From Flectonema sp. DT1601 (taxonomy: Eukaryota > Euglenozoa > Diplonemea > Diplonemida > Diplonemidae), in the NCBI GenBank assembly GCA_964019425.1, contig OZ025845.1, positions 434,001-498,000 of the forward strand: a stretch of DNA of 64,000 bases, written 5' to 3'. The notes under the pieces were generated by a model that was not told the DNA's origin, made no database searches, and saw only the letters and a program-made list of their open reading frames with translations. Every line of letters begins with the position of its first letter. Position 1 is the first letter of the stretch. This document shows, piece by piece, positions 45,486 to 56,793 of the stretch. The position numbers and the translations under genes are program-made.

Positions 45486-47357
45486 TTACAAGGGGGTGGA
45501 GTCACCGTGAACGTCATCAGCAGAACATCTCCTTCGGTTGTAACGATATCTTGATGGAGGGGTTCGTTTTTTCAGAGTTGAACGCTCAGACTTTCTCGGC
45601 GGAGTTTCATTTTCCTCATGTTCTTCTGTGTCTGGCGGGCTCAAACCTTCTGCCCATGAAGCTAATTGGAACTTCAGGGCCGCAATTTGAGACCGTGCCA
45701 AGGCGAGTTGAGCATTTAAATCGCTCGCCAGTCCCGTTAACATCATGGATTGCTCAAGCTGCTCTGCGTGAGTTGTACACCGTTGGTGATTCAGCTCCGA
45801 GAGGCGAAGTTGGGCATCCAGAAGTTGTTCTGAGAGCTCTGCCGCTTTCTCGTTTGTTTCGAGAGAGTCATCTACTGCTCGACAGTAATTCTCGAGTAAG
45901 TCAATCCTACCCTCGGACCATTGTCTCGCAATAGGTGTATTCTCTTTAACGGAGATAACGTGACTCTCTTGTCGTAAAATCTTGGTCGGCGTGCGGTCGA
46001 GAGCTTCACTCTGCGGCATTGTCGGAGGAATTGAGGCTAGAGGACAAAGAGGGGTGATATAATTAAGGGTAGTGATAAGGGGTTTAATAAGAGGAGTAAA
46101 AAGACTACTCGTAGTTGTATAGAGCGAGAGGTAGTTCTTTGCTATCTTCATCATAGCAACAGATTCATACAAAACGGGGGTTCGGGGGGAAACTTGTTGA
46201 CTAAAGTGGGTCATACGGGGACGCGCGGCACGCAAACTCTCGACCTCCTGTTGAGTATAGAAAAGTCTTATTTTACTTTCTCTTTCCTCATTACACTTGG
46301 TCTCCAATTCGTTCGACAGAAGAACAAACCTTTGATGGTAATTAAAGAGCGCCATTTCCGATAGGTCTGCTCTCTGAGTCAGATTTGCGAGCTCACGTTT
46401 CCTGTAATCTTCCACTAAGTCATATTGTCGAACTAGTGCAGAAAGAGAAGTCTTCGATTCATCGCGTTCTGCTGTTAACCGTTGAATTACTCCTTCCAGA
46501 AGTTCATATTCTTTTCTATCTTTTTCAATAATTAAAACAGGGGGCGCAGGAGGAAGTGAGGATGGATCCTGGTTGGTAGCTTTGATCTCAACAGGTAATC
46601 CATTTAGTAACTGCTTGTCTTTCTCGAGGGAGGCTGACATCGCATTAAAGTAAAATAAAAATAGAACATAAAAAATTCGTTCTTTCATTTGCTCTAATTC
46701 GTTTTCTAAAATCTGGCATTTCAAGGAAAGTTTCAGCCTTAATTTTCCTTCTTTTTTTTTGTACAAGGGGGTTTGAGAACCCATGTCAGATTGAGTTCTT
46801 ATCACCATAGCAAAATCAGTAAGAAGTGTTTGCGATCCCGTTGACATGAGTTCAGGTGGGGGAGTCTGGAAAGAGATGGAAGAAATAGAAGAGAATGACA
46901 AGGAGAGTCCAGTGAGCTCATCCTCATCTAACAAAACAGAAGGGGCCGGGGAGGAAGAACCATTGGCAATAAGTAGAATAGAAAGAGCCGATGCGTAACA
47001 AGTTTGCCAGATAAAACATTTCTCAAGCCACGATCTTTCAATGGTGAGCTTTTCGATCGTTTTCAGTTTTGTTACTTTGTGGATTTTGACTTCTTCCACA
47101 GGGAAGATTTCTTTACCATCTTTTATAAAACTTGCAGTGGCAGGTTCTTCTTTAATGCTGCGCATTAGTGGTCTTGAATGCCACGTGGGGAGGTTCCTCG
47201 TCTGGAACAGAACATATGAGCACTGTCTGGCGATTCTGGTGCATTCACAAAATAAAGCTTTTGTTGGTGCTAAAGGTGAACCGATGTGACGTGTCCAGAT
47301 GTTCAGCTGGTCCATGCAGATGTTTCCTCGTACGCCAACTTCAATAGTAAAAATGTT
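45486..47357 (-). CDS. RT polyprotein segment 3 (C-terminal), subfamily 2
   Basis: About 623 codons equivalent to E1 residues 1088-1707, from NIFTIEVGVRGN to the stop. The first approximately 230 residues are nearly identical to E1; beyond MSASLEKDKQLLNGL the sequence falls to roughly half identity while keeping islands such as IARQWSEGR, ETNEK and KKRTPPS. It keeps the helical, coiled-coil-like character and the basic end. The frame is open from within the solo copy's minisatellite, so a chimeric N-terminus could be translated, but the natural partner is the segment at 50691-52527. Confidence 0.85.
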   Translation of the reverse strand, partial: NIFTIEVGVRGNICMDQLNIWTRHIGSPLAPTKALFCECTRIARQCSYVLFQTRNLPTWHSRPLMRSIKEEPATASFIKDGKEIFPVEEVKIHKVTKLKTIEKLTIERSWLEKCFIWQTCYASALSILLIANGSSSPAPSVLLDEDELTGLSLSFSSISSISFQTPPPELMSTGSQTLLTDFAMVIRTQSDMGSQTPLYKKKEGKLRLKLSLKCQILENELEQMKERIFYVLFLFYFNAMSASLEKDKQLLNGLPVEIKATNQDPSSLPPAPPVLIIEKDRKEYELLEGVIQRLTAERDESKTSLSALVRQYDLVEDYRKRELANLTQRADLSEMALFNYHQRFVLLSNELETKCNEERESKIRLFYTQQEVESLRAARPRMTHFSQQVSPRTPVLYESVAMMKIAKNYLSLYTTTSSLFTPLIKPLITTLNYITPLCPLASIPPTMPQSEALDRTPTKILRQESHVISVKENTPIARQWSEGRIDLLENYCRAVDDSLETNEKAAELSEQLLDAQLRLSELNHQRCTTHAEQLEQSMMLTGLASDLNAQLALARSQIAALKFQLASWAEGLSPPDTEEHEENETPPRKSERSTLKKRTPPSRYRYNRRRCSADDVHGDSTPL

Positions 47358-48736
47358 AGAGATACCATCACTCATGAGATACCAACGCACATACGAGATA
47401 CCAGCACTCCAGAGATACCGACACGCTAGAGATACCAAGTCACTTGAGATACCTCCTTGTAAATTAATTCCCGGTATTTCAAATTTGAATTGATAGTGTC
47501 AACTCTGCTTGCTGCTCTTGTTAATGTGTTGTCTCCTGAAAGTGATCTTAACTCCTGTAAAAAGAAAAAAAAAAAGAAATCAAAAAAGAAGAATTTTCAA
47601 ACGAAGTTATAACAACCCCTACCACCCATTATGATCAATTCCGCTTGTTTTTTTTTTTTTTTTTTAAAACAAAAAAAAAAATAAAAAATTATAAAAGATT
47701 AAACAATGTTATCATTGTATTTTTATCGATCGACTATGTCGATTACTTTCTATTTTCCGTCCTGGTCAAGACGCTAAACTGATTGTTTTTTTTTTTTTCA
47801 AAATTAATAAAAAAGAATATAAAAAAAAAAATAAAAAAAAGAATAAACAATGTTATCATTGTTTTTTTATCGTTCGACTTTGTCGACTAATTTCTATTCT
47901 CCGTTTTTTTCTTAAAAAATAAATAAAAAGAATTTAAAAAAAAAAAAAAAAAAAAAAGAATAAACAATGTTATCATTGTTTTTTTATCGATCGACTATGT
48001 CGATTACTTTCTATTTTCCGTTTTTTTCTTTAAAAATAAATAAAAAGAATAAAAAAAAAAAAAAAAGGAATAAACAATGTTATCATTGTTTTTATTTTAT
48101 CGATCGACTATGTCGATTACTTTCTATTTTCCGTCCTGGTCAAGACGCTAAACTGATTGTTTTTTCTTTAAAAAATAAAAAGAAGGATTTAAAAAAAAGA
48201 AGAAAAAAAAAAAAAAGAATAAACAATGTTATCATTGTTTTTTTATCGATCGACTATGTCGATCACTTTCTATTTTTCGTCCTGGTCAAGACGCTAAACT
48301 GATTGTTTTTTCTTTAAAAATAATAAAAAGGATTTAAAAAAAAAAAAAAAAAAAAAAAGAATAAACAATGTTATCATTGTTTTTTTATCGATCGACTATG
48401 TCGATCACTTTCTATTTTCCGTCCTGGTCAAGACGCAAAACTGATTGTTTTTTTTTCAAAATTAATAAAAAAGAATACAAAAAAAAATAAAAAAAAAAAG
48501 AATAAACAATGTTATCATTGTTTTTTTTTTTATCGTTCGACGTTGTTGACTAATTTCTATTTTCCGTTTTTTTTTTTTCTTTTTAAAAAATAAATAAAAA
48601 GATTTAAAAAAAAAAAAAAAAAGAATAAACAATGTTATCATTGTTTTTTTTATCGATCGACTATGTCGATTACTTTCTATTTTCCGTCCTGGTCAAGACG
48701 CTAAACTGATTGTTTTTTCTTTAAAAAAAAAAAAAG

Positions 48737-48773
<37 letters not shown>

Positions 48774-49548
48774 ATAAACAATGTTATCATTGTTTTTTTT
48801 TTATCGATCGACTATGTCGATCACTTTCTATTTTCCGTCCTGGTCAAGACGCTAAACTGATTGTTTTTTTTTTCAAAATTAATAAAAAAGAATATAAAAA
48901 AAAAAATAAAAAAAAAAGAATAAACAATGTTATCATTGTTTTTTTTTTTATCGTTCGACTTTGTTGACTAATTTCTATTTTCCGTTTTTTTTCTTTTTAA
49001 AATAAAAAGAATTTAAAAAAAAAAAAAAAAAAGAGTAAACAATGTTATCATTGTTTTTTTTATCGATCGACTATGTCGATTACTTTCTATTTTCCGTCCT
49101 GGTCAAGACGCTAAACTGATTGTTTTTTTTTCAAAATTAATAAAAAAGAATATAAAAAAAAACAAAAAAAAAAAGAATAAACAATGTTATCATTGTTTTT
49201 TTTTATCGTTCGACTTTGTCGACTAATTTTTATTTTCCGTTTTTTTTCTTTAAAAATAAATAAAAAGAATTTAAAAAAAAAAAAAAAAAAAGAATAAACA
49301 ATGTTATCATTGTTTTTTTATCGATCGACTATGTCGATCACTTTCTATTTTCCGTCCTGGTCAAGACGCTAAACTGATTGTTTTTTCTTTAAAATAATAA
49401 AAAGGATTAAAAAAAAAAAAAAAAAAAAAAAAGAATAAACAATGTTATCATTGTTTTTTATCGATCGACTATGTCGATCACTTTCTATTTTCCGTCCTGG
49501 TCAAGACGCTAAACTGATTGTTTTTTCTTTTAAAAAATAATTAAAAGG

Positions 49549-49579
<31 letters not shown>

Positions 49580-49971
49580 ATAAACAATGTTATCATTGTT
49601 TTTTTATCGATCGACTATGTCGATCACTTTCAATTTTCCGTCCTGGTCAGGACGCTAAACTGATTGTTTTTTCTTTAAAAATAAATAAAAAGAATAAAAA
49701 AAAAGAAAAAAAAAAGGAATAAACAATGTTATCATTGTTTTTTTTTTATCGATCGACTATGTCGATTACTTTCTATTTTCCGTCCTGGTCAGGACGCTAA
49801 ACTGATTGTTTTTTCTTTAAAAATAAATAAAAAGAATAAAAAAAAAAGAAAAAAAAAAGGAATAAACAATGTTATCATTGTTTTTTATCGATCGACTATG
49901 TCGATCACTTTCTATTTTCCGTCCTGGTCAAGACGCTAAACTGATTGTTTTTTCTTTAAAATAATTAAAAG

Positions 49972-50004
<33 letters not shown>

Positions 50005-50257
50005 ATAAACAATGTTATCATTGTCTTTTTTCTATCGATCGACTATGTGGATCACTTTCAATTTTCCGTCCTGGTCAGGACGCTAAACTGATTGTTTTTT
50101 CTTTAAAAATAAATAAAAAGAATAAAAAAAAAAAAAAAAAAAAGGAATAAACAATGTTATCATTGTTTTTTTTCTATCGATCGACTATGTCGATTAATTT
50201 CTATTTTCCGTCCTGATCGAGACGCTAAACTGATTGTTTCCTTTTTTTAAATAATAA

Positions 50258-50295
<38 letters not shown>

Positions 50296-50690
50296 ATCTC
50301 CCTGCTATCCTCATATCCCCACAATAATATTATACCTTTTCATTTTCTCTTTCCTTTTCTGGTCTTTTTTTTTTCTTTTTTTCCTTTTTCATACAACGTT
50401 TTTTATTTATATTTTATTTTTTTTTTTTTTTTTCATGTTTGATTATTTCCTCTTCATATTTTTTTTCTATTCTTTCTTTTTTTTTTTTTTTTTTTTTTTC
50501 TCTACCTCTCTCTTAATTCTGTTCGTTTCTTTGAAACGAAAATTCATTTGAATATTATTCCTTGGTCAGCAACCATCATTGTCGCCCTTTGGGCCTGTTA
50601 AAAAAAAAAAAAAAATAAAAAGAAAGTTTACGTCGGGAATAGGGCAGGAGCCAAAAGCTCCCAGTCCGTTACTTCCCACTTATCGAAATT
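47358..50690 (+). mobile_element. Solo 3' copy inside the E2 RT gene
   Basis: A 3,333-bp 5'-truncated copy: six minisatellite units, tail, array (47700-50215) and block ending CGAAATT at 50690. The target reads AATGTTACAGTC in intact copies; here AATGTT and TTACAG flank the insertion, a 2-bp TT duplication. It is opposite in orientation to the host gene. Type A monomers dominate next to the block. Confidence 0.88.
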
Positions 50691-52527
50691 TTACAGTCGA
50701 AGCCATTAGCGATGATCGAGTCTCTTAGCTTTAGGTATTTCTTTTCCTTTAAGACATGAGAGGTTTCGAAACGATCTTCATTTGGACACGTCAGCTCCAG
50801 AATCAGTGCTCTTTTCGCAAAAAAAGAATAAATAAAAATGTCTGGTCTTAGAGAGGACGAGACATGGCACACTTCAAGAGGAACAATTAGGCGGTTATCA
50901 CCGACATCGTCGAGGATGACCCAATCATTCGCTAGTGAGAGTTCGCCTGTCTCTTTAGAAATTCTTTCTAGGGGTTTATTTTCCCCTGTTTTTAAAAAAG
51001 TTTGAGAGGGAGGCGGGAGGTTTTCTTTTCTTTTGTTGGCTTTTATTATCAACTCTTCCAAGAAGATAACAATGCGTTTTAGAACGCTGTCATGACGCCA
51101 CGTGAACCTCCCTTGTGTTAAAGAGACAGGACAGCCTGTTAAGACATGCCTGAGGGTAGGATTCACTTTGCCACACAAAACACAATTTTGGTCCACGTTG
51201 GTGATGTTCCACCTCTTTAAATTATCTTGTGAGGGGAGGGTGTTTGTAACCGCTTTCAGTTGAAATGAGATATAGGCAGGATTTCCCTCCCTAAGTACCT
51301 TATTCCAGGTGAAGTCGTTTATCATACATTTAGACCACTCCTTCCACTGACCTTGGACTTGTAATTTATTCAAAGAGTTCAGTAGTTCATCTGTGGCTTC
51401 CACTTCAAAACGCTTAAGGAGATCGGGGCGAGTAGTACGTAGATCGCGCAATCGGTGACCAAGACCAGCTGATTGCTTCGCAAGAGAACGGTAAGAAAAA
51501 AACTTAATAAGGCGCTCCCACTCAGCAGAAGCTGAAAACTTTTTCGACCAGTTGGACGATTTCTCCATAATAACATTGTAGACACCGTGCATGTCAGAGT
51601 CCTGTGAGGATCTGAGGATGTCTAGTTTAATTGATTGCGCTTGTTTATATAGCGTCTCAACTCTTTTGTGTCTGAGACCAACAGTGTTCTTTGAACCGGT
51701 AAAAAGGATGACTGTGTTCGCAGAGCGGACAAATCCCCACCATTTCTTCAAAAAAGGTTTAATAATTTTGTCCATTTTTTTGGCAAAAGGGAGAGATAAG
51801 TCATGGATCATTAAACTCCATGTTAACCTTGACAATAACAAGTGTTGGACAGACCAAGCCTTCTGAGACCCATACAGTGGCATGGCGTCGACTTTTTTTA
51901 AAAAATTCCTGGTAAAAGTGGTCAGGCGCTCTCGCAATTTCTGTTCTTTGGCGTTCGGCTCAAACCAACGCCCGAGGTATTTGAACTCTCCAGCTTCCTG
52001 GAGATTCGTAATCGGAACATTGTTAATCTTCAGGTCCGGGTTAGCTGGTTTCCCTTGTACAAAGCTGTGGGCAATGCATTTCTGGGGTTTCGCTTTCATA
52101 CCACGAGACCAGGAAAGAAACTGTTCGAGCGACTTGATTAGCAATTTTGCCCCCGCCTTTGATGACGTGGTAAGTTGTAAATCATCAGCAAAAGCTGCAA
52201 CTAATAGTTGGAGGGATTTATTGTTAAACTCGTAGGCTTCCTGTTGATGAACTGCTAAGGAAAAGAGCAGTAGTTGGAATACCAAATTAAAAAGGGTTGG
52301 GGAGGAAACGCAGCCTTGAAAGACACCAACTTCAAAAGGGATAGTGGGCGTCAGGCCTTCTCCAACTCTGATTTGGACGCGCATGGAGGAATAATACCTT
52401 TTATAGAAACCGATTATTCTTTCGTGAATTCCGAAATATTTTAAAGCAAAGAAAATTAATTGATGTTTGACTGAGCCGAAAGCATCTGCCAAATCCACCC
52501 AGACAATTGTTAGGTTTTTCCGGAGAG
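50691..52527 (-). CDS. RT polyprotein segment 2 (RT to endonuclease)
   Basis: Equivalent to E1 residues 475-1087, nearly identical throughout: motif A VDLADAF, FQGCVSSP, catalytic FADD, the CCHC knuckle (CVLCGKVNPTLRHVLTGC) and endonuclease RPD, ELT and KEKKY. Open in frame. Cut at its start by the short element and at its end by the solo copy. Confidence 0.9.
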
Positions 52528-52851
52528 AGTTGAATTTCCAGGTGAGATTTGGACTGTTAGCTTTTGGCTAAGGCCCTCCCTGAAGAGCAAGAACAAAAAA
52601 ACTACTCACACCTGAAGAAAACATACACAAAGAACACACTGTAAGCTGTGTGTGTATTTTGTGTTTGTCACAACAGGAGAGAAAAGAAAGAATGTCAAGG
52701 TTGGTCACCTTGCCTATCAACGCACAACATTGGTGGTCTCTACTAGACCCTGAGTGATCCCACTGGATCTCTCATCGTTCATAGTACCCTGTGTGAAGTT
52801 ATAAAATCAAAGGTAAACTATGAACTACAAATGACTTAGCCTGTTATTATA

Positions 52852-53034
52852 ATGCCACAGGCAGGCCCTGCATTCAGCGACTATCCAGCAGTGCTTGGAT
52901 GTCCTGATCTTCTTCTAAAAAAAAGAAAGAAAAACAAAACTGTAGCTGGGATCACTCAGGATCAACAGACTACCAATGCTACCTGTTGTACTTGCTCACT
53001 ATGGGGGGTGATGCCAAACACCCAGAAGTACTAA
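52852..53034 (+). CDS. Short conserved frame in the short element
   Basis: 60 codons starting ATGCCACAGG, kept in all four copies (also 1809-1991, 7879-8061 and 13706-13888) with only isolated changes. It contains CCTCSLWG. The copies are too similar for conservation to mean selection, and the frame runs against the element's sense strand. No family recognised; coding status doubtful. Confidence 0.15.
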   Translation: MPQAGPAFSDYPAVLGCPDLLLKKRKKNKTVAGITQDQQTTNATCCTCSLWGVMPNTQKY

Positions 53035-53370
53035 ACTGCTTTCCTTCTTGCTGCCCAGGGGTTTCTGACCAGAACTAATAGAAAATAAAAACAGATGGGA
53101 AACAATAAAAAGTAAAATGAATATAACTGAAGTTAAACAAGAATGTTGGTCCTAGACAAGACCTTAAACTGACTAACCGGTCTTAATTTTAACTAAGTGT
53201 TAACCTAGTTTCCTAGTTTCTAATATGAAATCTTTTTCTTTTTTTTTCTTTTTGAACAAAATGTAATTATTAATGTAAAAAAATGAAGAAACAGACCAGA
53301 ACAGATAGAGAATAAAAAAGAAAAGATAATTGCAAGAGTTATTGTAGTAAAAGATTACAAATAAAAAAAA

Positions 53371-53559
53371 ATGCAAGTATCAACACATGATCGAGATACA
53401 CCAGCAGCTAACAAACAACATAAAATTGAAGATCAGTTGCCAGAGTATTTCAACCATGGTAGAATACTCGCCCCTCTGGCAGGGATTATCCCAGACTTGT
53501 CCTTTAATCTAGTTGGACACCATGGCTTACAACCCTTCCAGAGGGAAGCACCATTATGA
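53371..53559 (+). CDS. Second short frame in the short element
   Basis: 62 codons (MQVSTHDRDTPAANKQ...), also present complete at 13347-13535 on minus. Same caveats as the preceding frame. No recognised domain. Confidence 0.15.
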   Translation: MQVSTHDRDTPAANKQHKIEDQLPEYFNHGRILAPLAGIIPDLSFNLVGHHGLQPFQREAPL

Positions 53560-53814
53560 CTTCTATTTTTTTTCTTCAAGAAAATCATAAGGTGGGAACA
53601 AAGAAAAATGCTAAGAGGAACCCCCTATTAACACCTAAGACATCTAAACTGCAGCCCAGCCTATGCCCAATGCACTAACAGGTCATTCCCTCACACTCAG
53701 ATCAAAAAATCAAAGTTCAGAGTGCATCTTAGCGTGAATGAGAGAATTTCCTCCCGCTTATTTTGAACAAAAGGGATAGGAGAAGGGATAGAAAACGAAC
53801 ATAAAAATAAAATT

Positions 53815-53970
53815 CTAAGTGAGAAACACTTAGCAGAAACACTTAGCAGCTTTTAAGGAGCTGAAAAGCAAAAAAAAAAACTAAGTGAGAAACACTTAGT
53901 AGAAACAATTTGTAGCTAATTAAGCTGAAAATAAAAAAATAAAAAATTTCTAAGTGAGAAATACTTAGCA
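53815..53970. repeat. Three CTAAGTG hairpins
   Basis: CTAAGTGAGAAACACTTAG occurs at 53815 and 53881, and with a T at 53951. Each is a 7-bp stem around AGAAA, separated by ATTAAGCTGAAAA-like spacers near the element's 5' end. Confidence 0.8.
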
Positions 53971-54354
53971 ACTTTTAGAACAAATATTTCAGTAAATAAC
54001 CTGTAATGATTAAACCATTACAAGTTTGATGCCAAAACTGACAAGGACTGAGTTGAATTTCCAGGTGAGATTTGGACTGTTAGCTTTTGGCTAAGGCCCT
54101 CCCTGAAGAGCAAGAACAAAAAAACTACTCACACCTGAAGAAAACATACACAAAGAACACACTGTAAGCTGTGTGTGTATTTTGTGTTTGTCACAACAGG
54201 AGAGAAAAGAAAGAATGTCAAGGTTGGTCACCTTGCCTATCAACGCACAACATTGGTGGTCTCTACTAGACCCTGAGTGATCCCACTGGATCTCTCATCG
54301 TTCATAGTACCCTGTGTGAAGTTATAAAATCAAAGGTAAACTATGAACTACAAT

Positions 54355-55773
54355 TTTCACTTCTTTAAAAATCTCTGAGGTGATCGTGGCATGTTCGATA
54401 CACCCAGAGACACCTTTCCTAAAGCCTTTTTGAAAATTAAATTTAGAAAGAGTGTGGTTTGCGACGGCTTCCTGAATAACCGTATTAAAAATTTTCCCGT
54501 CGCAGTTGCCCACAGCTATCGGTCTCGTTTTCGAGATGTCTTTCCCATCGGAGTTGGGCTTTGGGAGCATTGTTACAAATGCTAAGCCCCAACTATCCGG
54601 ATAGGCCTTGAGTTCGAAAATTCTCTTTAATACCTTGTAAAGTGCTTCCATAAAAGTTGGGACCTTTTTCCATACAACATAAGGTATGCAATTGGGACCA
54701 GGGGCACATTTGTTTTTTTTCTTTGATAAGAGAATACCAAACTGTTCGAAGCTCGGGAACTGGATATCATCCATTGTCTTGTAGTCAGACTTAGGTAAAA
54801 AAGAGGGATGGGTGAAATCAGTTTTTTTTTTTTCATTGTCACAATAATTGTTTTTAAAATGTTCAATTATTTTTTCCTCTGGAATATCAAGGGAGGGGGG
54901 TTGAGGATCTTCTTTTTGGAGTTCTTCTTTTATGGCAGTAAATGGATTTTGACGAAATTTATCTTGTAATTTTTTGAAGAAATTTTTCTTTTCTAAATTC
55001 CGATACATTCGGAAAATCCTTTTCATTCTCGTTCTTGCCTCTTTCCATTTGACAGCGTTCTCTATAGAAGGCCCAGATTTGCGGAGCTCCTGTCTTAGCT
55101 GTTTCATTTCCAGACGACATTCAAGTTTTTCTTGGTCGAGGATGACCTCTTCCCTTGATTTCTGTTTGCGGGGTAAATTCCGCTTTGTTTCTTCAAAGAA
55201 ACCGCTACATATTTGATAAACCGTTTTGAGTAGTTTATCAAGTTGGTCGGCAGGTTTTGAAGAGTTTTCTGTTTCGACGGTGAAAGTTTGAAGTTTTTCT
55301 GCAGCAGAAACGTCGATGTCCTTCCATTCAGTTCCAAAAGATCGGAATTTGAGACGAGACGGGTGTAACGGGGTAAAAGTGGGTGTTGTAGAGTTATAAG
55401 GAACGAAAGCTGTTTGTGAAGTTTTAAAATCTACAGATTCTCCTACAAAGGGAGGTTCCAGGTCTGAATTATTCCCTGTGAGGGGAGACAGAGGTGTACC
55501 TTTACATGTACCGTTAACACAGTGTTTCGCTCTCGTAGCGATACTTTTGAAAAGCTTACCACATTCTGGACAAGGTAAGTGGTAACAATCTTTAACTTGG
55601 GAGTGGGTAGATGGGGGAAAACGTGACTTATAGTCCTTAAATTCCTTACTAAACTTACAGTTACGTCTAAAATGCGCAACTGGACCTTTGAGGTATGTCT
55701 CAAAACATAAAGGACATTTGGCTACTAAAGTTTTATCCCCATCCAGAGCCGATCTCGAAATAGCCTCTTGCAA
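54355..55773 (-). CDS. RT polyprotein segment 1 (zinc fingers to RT)
   Basis: Equivalent to E1 residues 1-473: both N-terminal zinc fingers (CPLC...H...C, and CPEC where E1 has CPDC), the basic linker and the start of the RT domain (APGPNCIP, RPIAVGN). Only a handful of substitutions relative to E1. First codon TTG, and again no ATG upstream in frame. Cut at SEIFKEVK by the short element. Confidence 0.9.
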
Positions 55774-56215
55774 AGCCTCGGGGGCTGGGTTGGCTGAGAG
55801 ATGGTTGCCAGTATCTTTATGACACCGCCGGCCCGGTGTTTCTTTTTTTTTTTGTTGTGAAGTAGCAATAATAAAAAAAAAAAAAATAGAAAAGAGAATG
55901 GCTCAGAAACAATATCGATGAGTTAAGATCTTTTTTTTTAAACTAATTCTTTTTTTTTAATTTCGGGCAGCTAACCCTAGAGTTTTTTTTGGTAAATACT
56001 GTTTAAAGGAAAAACGAGCTACGCTCTAAAACAGAAAAATCGGAGTAACTACTTGTTTATAATATATATTTTGATAAATAATGTGGTTGGCAAATGAATG
56101 CCGAAGAGGCAACTTGAGAAAAGCAATTGGATGAGAAGAAACATTGGGTCTTATAAAGCAAAGGAGATAGAGGGGCCTAAAAAGACCGCAGAGTGGATAG
56201 CTCCACAAAAGGCTG
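55774..56215 (-). other. E2 5' leader (empty piggyBac site)
   Basis: Matches the E1 leader but lacks the piggyBac element; a single TTAA lies near 55945. The terminal hairpin GTGGATAGCTCCAC (56192-56205) is kept. It abuts the E3 block at 56216. Confidence 0.7.
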
Positions 56216-56398
56216 AATTCGATAGAGTGGGAAGTAACGGACTGGGAGCTTTTGGCTCCTGCCCTATTCCCGATGTAAACTTTCTTTTTTTTTTTTTTAA
56301 CAGGCCCAGAGGGCGACAATGACTGTTGCTGACCAAGGAATAATATTCAAATGAATTTTCGTTTCAAAGAAACGAACAGAATTAAGGGAGAGGCAGAG

Positions 56399-56429
<31 letters not shown>

Positions 56430-56610
56430 AAAAAATATGAAGAGGAAATAATCAAACATGAAAAAAATAAAAAAAAAAAATAAAATATAAATAAAAAACG
56501 TTGTATGAAAAAGGAAAAAAAAGAAAAAAAAAAAAAAAAAAGACCAGAAAAGGAAAGAGAAAATGAAAAGGTATAATATTATTGTGGGGATATGAGGATA
56601 GCAGGGAGAT

Positions 56611-56646
<36 letters not shown>

Positions 56647-56690
56647 TTATTATTTAAAAAAAGGAAACAATCAGTTTAGCGTCTCGATCG
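56216..56690 (-). repeat. E3 3' block, GATAGAG subtype
   Basis: Begins AATTCGATAGAGTGGG and has CCCAGAGGG, as at 14351. It directly adjoins the E2 leader. Confidence 0.83.
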
Positions 56691-56759
56691 GGACGGAAAA
56701 TAGAAATTAATCGACATAGTCGATCGATAGAAAAAAAAACAATGATAACATTGTTTATT

Positions 56760-56793
<34 letters not shown>

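Larger units (their letters stand above)
52528..54354 (-). mobile_element. Short related element, one full unit plus a partial
   Basis: Two 299-bp segments (52531-52829 and 54054-54352), identical by eye, flank a 1,224-bp interior. This looks like an LTR element, but no target duplication is seen at the RT-gene junctions, and tandem units at 13195-14350 show the same order. The copy may instead be a dimer truncated at its 5' end. Its 3' end is GGAAATTCAACTC preceded by a stem-loop matching the giant element's block. The interior shares the GTCCTAGACAAGACC motif and neighbouring sequence with the giant element's linker. Probably a non-autonomous partner. Confidence 0.78.
42394..56215 (-). mobile_element. 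Giant retrotransposon E2 with nested insertions
   Basis: Minus-strand unit: leader 56215-55774, RT ORF in three segments, 3'UTR, second satellite, minisatellite and array. Its own 3' block is missing; the array ends CGAAATTC against E1. Two nested insertions (47358-50690 and 52528-54354) split an otherwise open RT frame, so the gene was intact until recently. E2 represents a second subfamily by its C-terminus and 3'UTR. Confidence 0.78.

Noticed and set aside
47358-47438. Natural N-terminus of the 650-codon minus-strand frame
   Set aside because: The first approximately 27 residues are translated minisatellite of an inserted solo copy; the true upstream exon sequence lies beyond 50690.
52580-52640. 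Hammerhead ribozyme (CTGAAGA motifs in the 299-bp segment)
   Set aside because: The CTGANGA core appears, but I could not place stem II, GAAA and a cleavage stem at proper spacing.
52531-54352. Autonomous LTR retrotransposon
   Set aside because: The interior is about 1.2 kb with no gag, protease, RT or integrase, and no target duplication or primer-binding site is evident.
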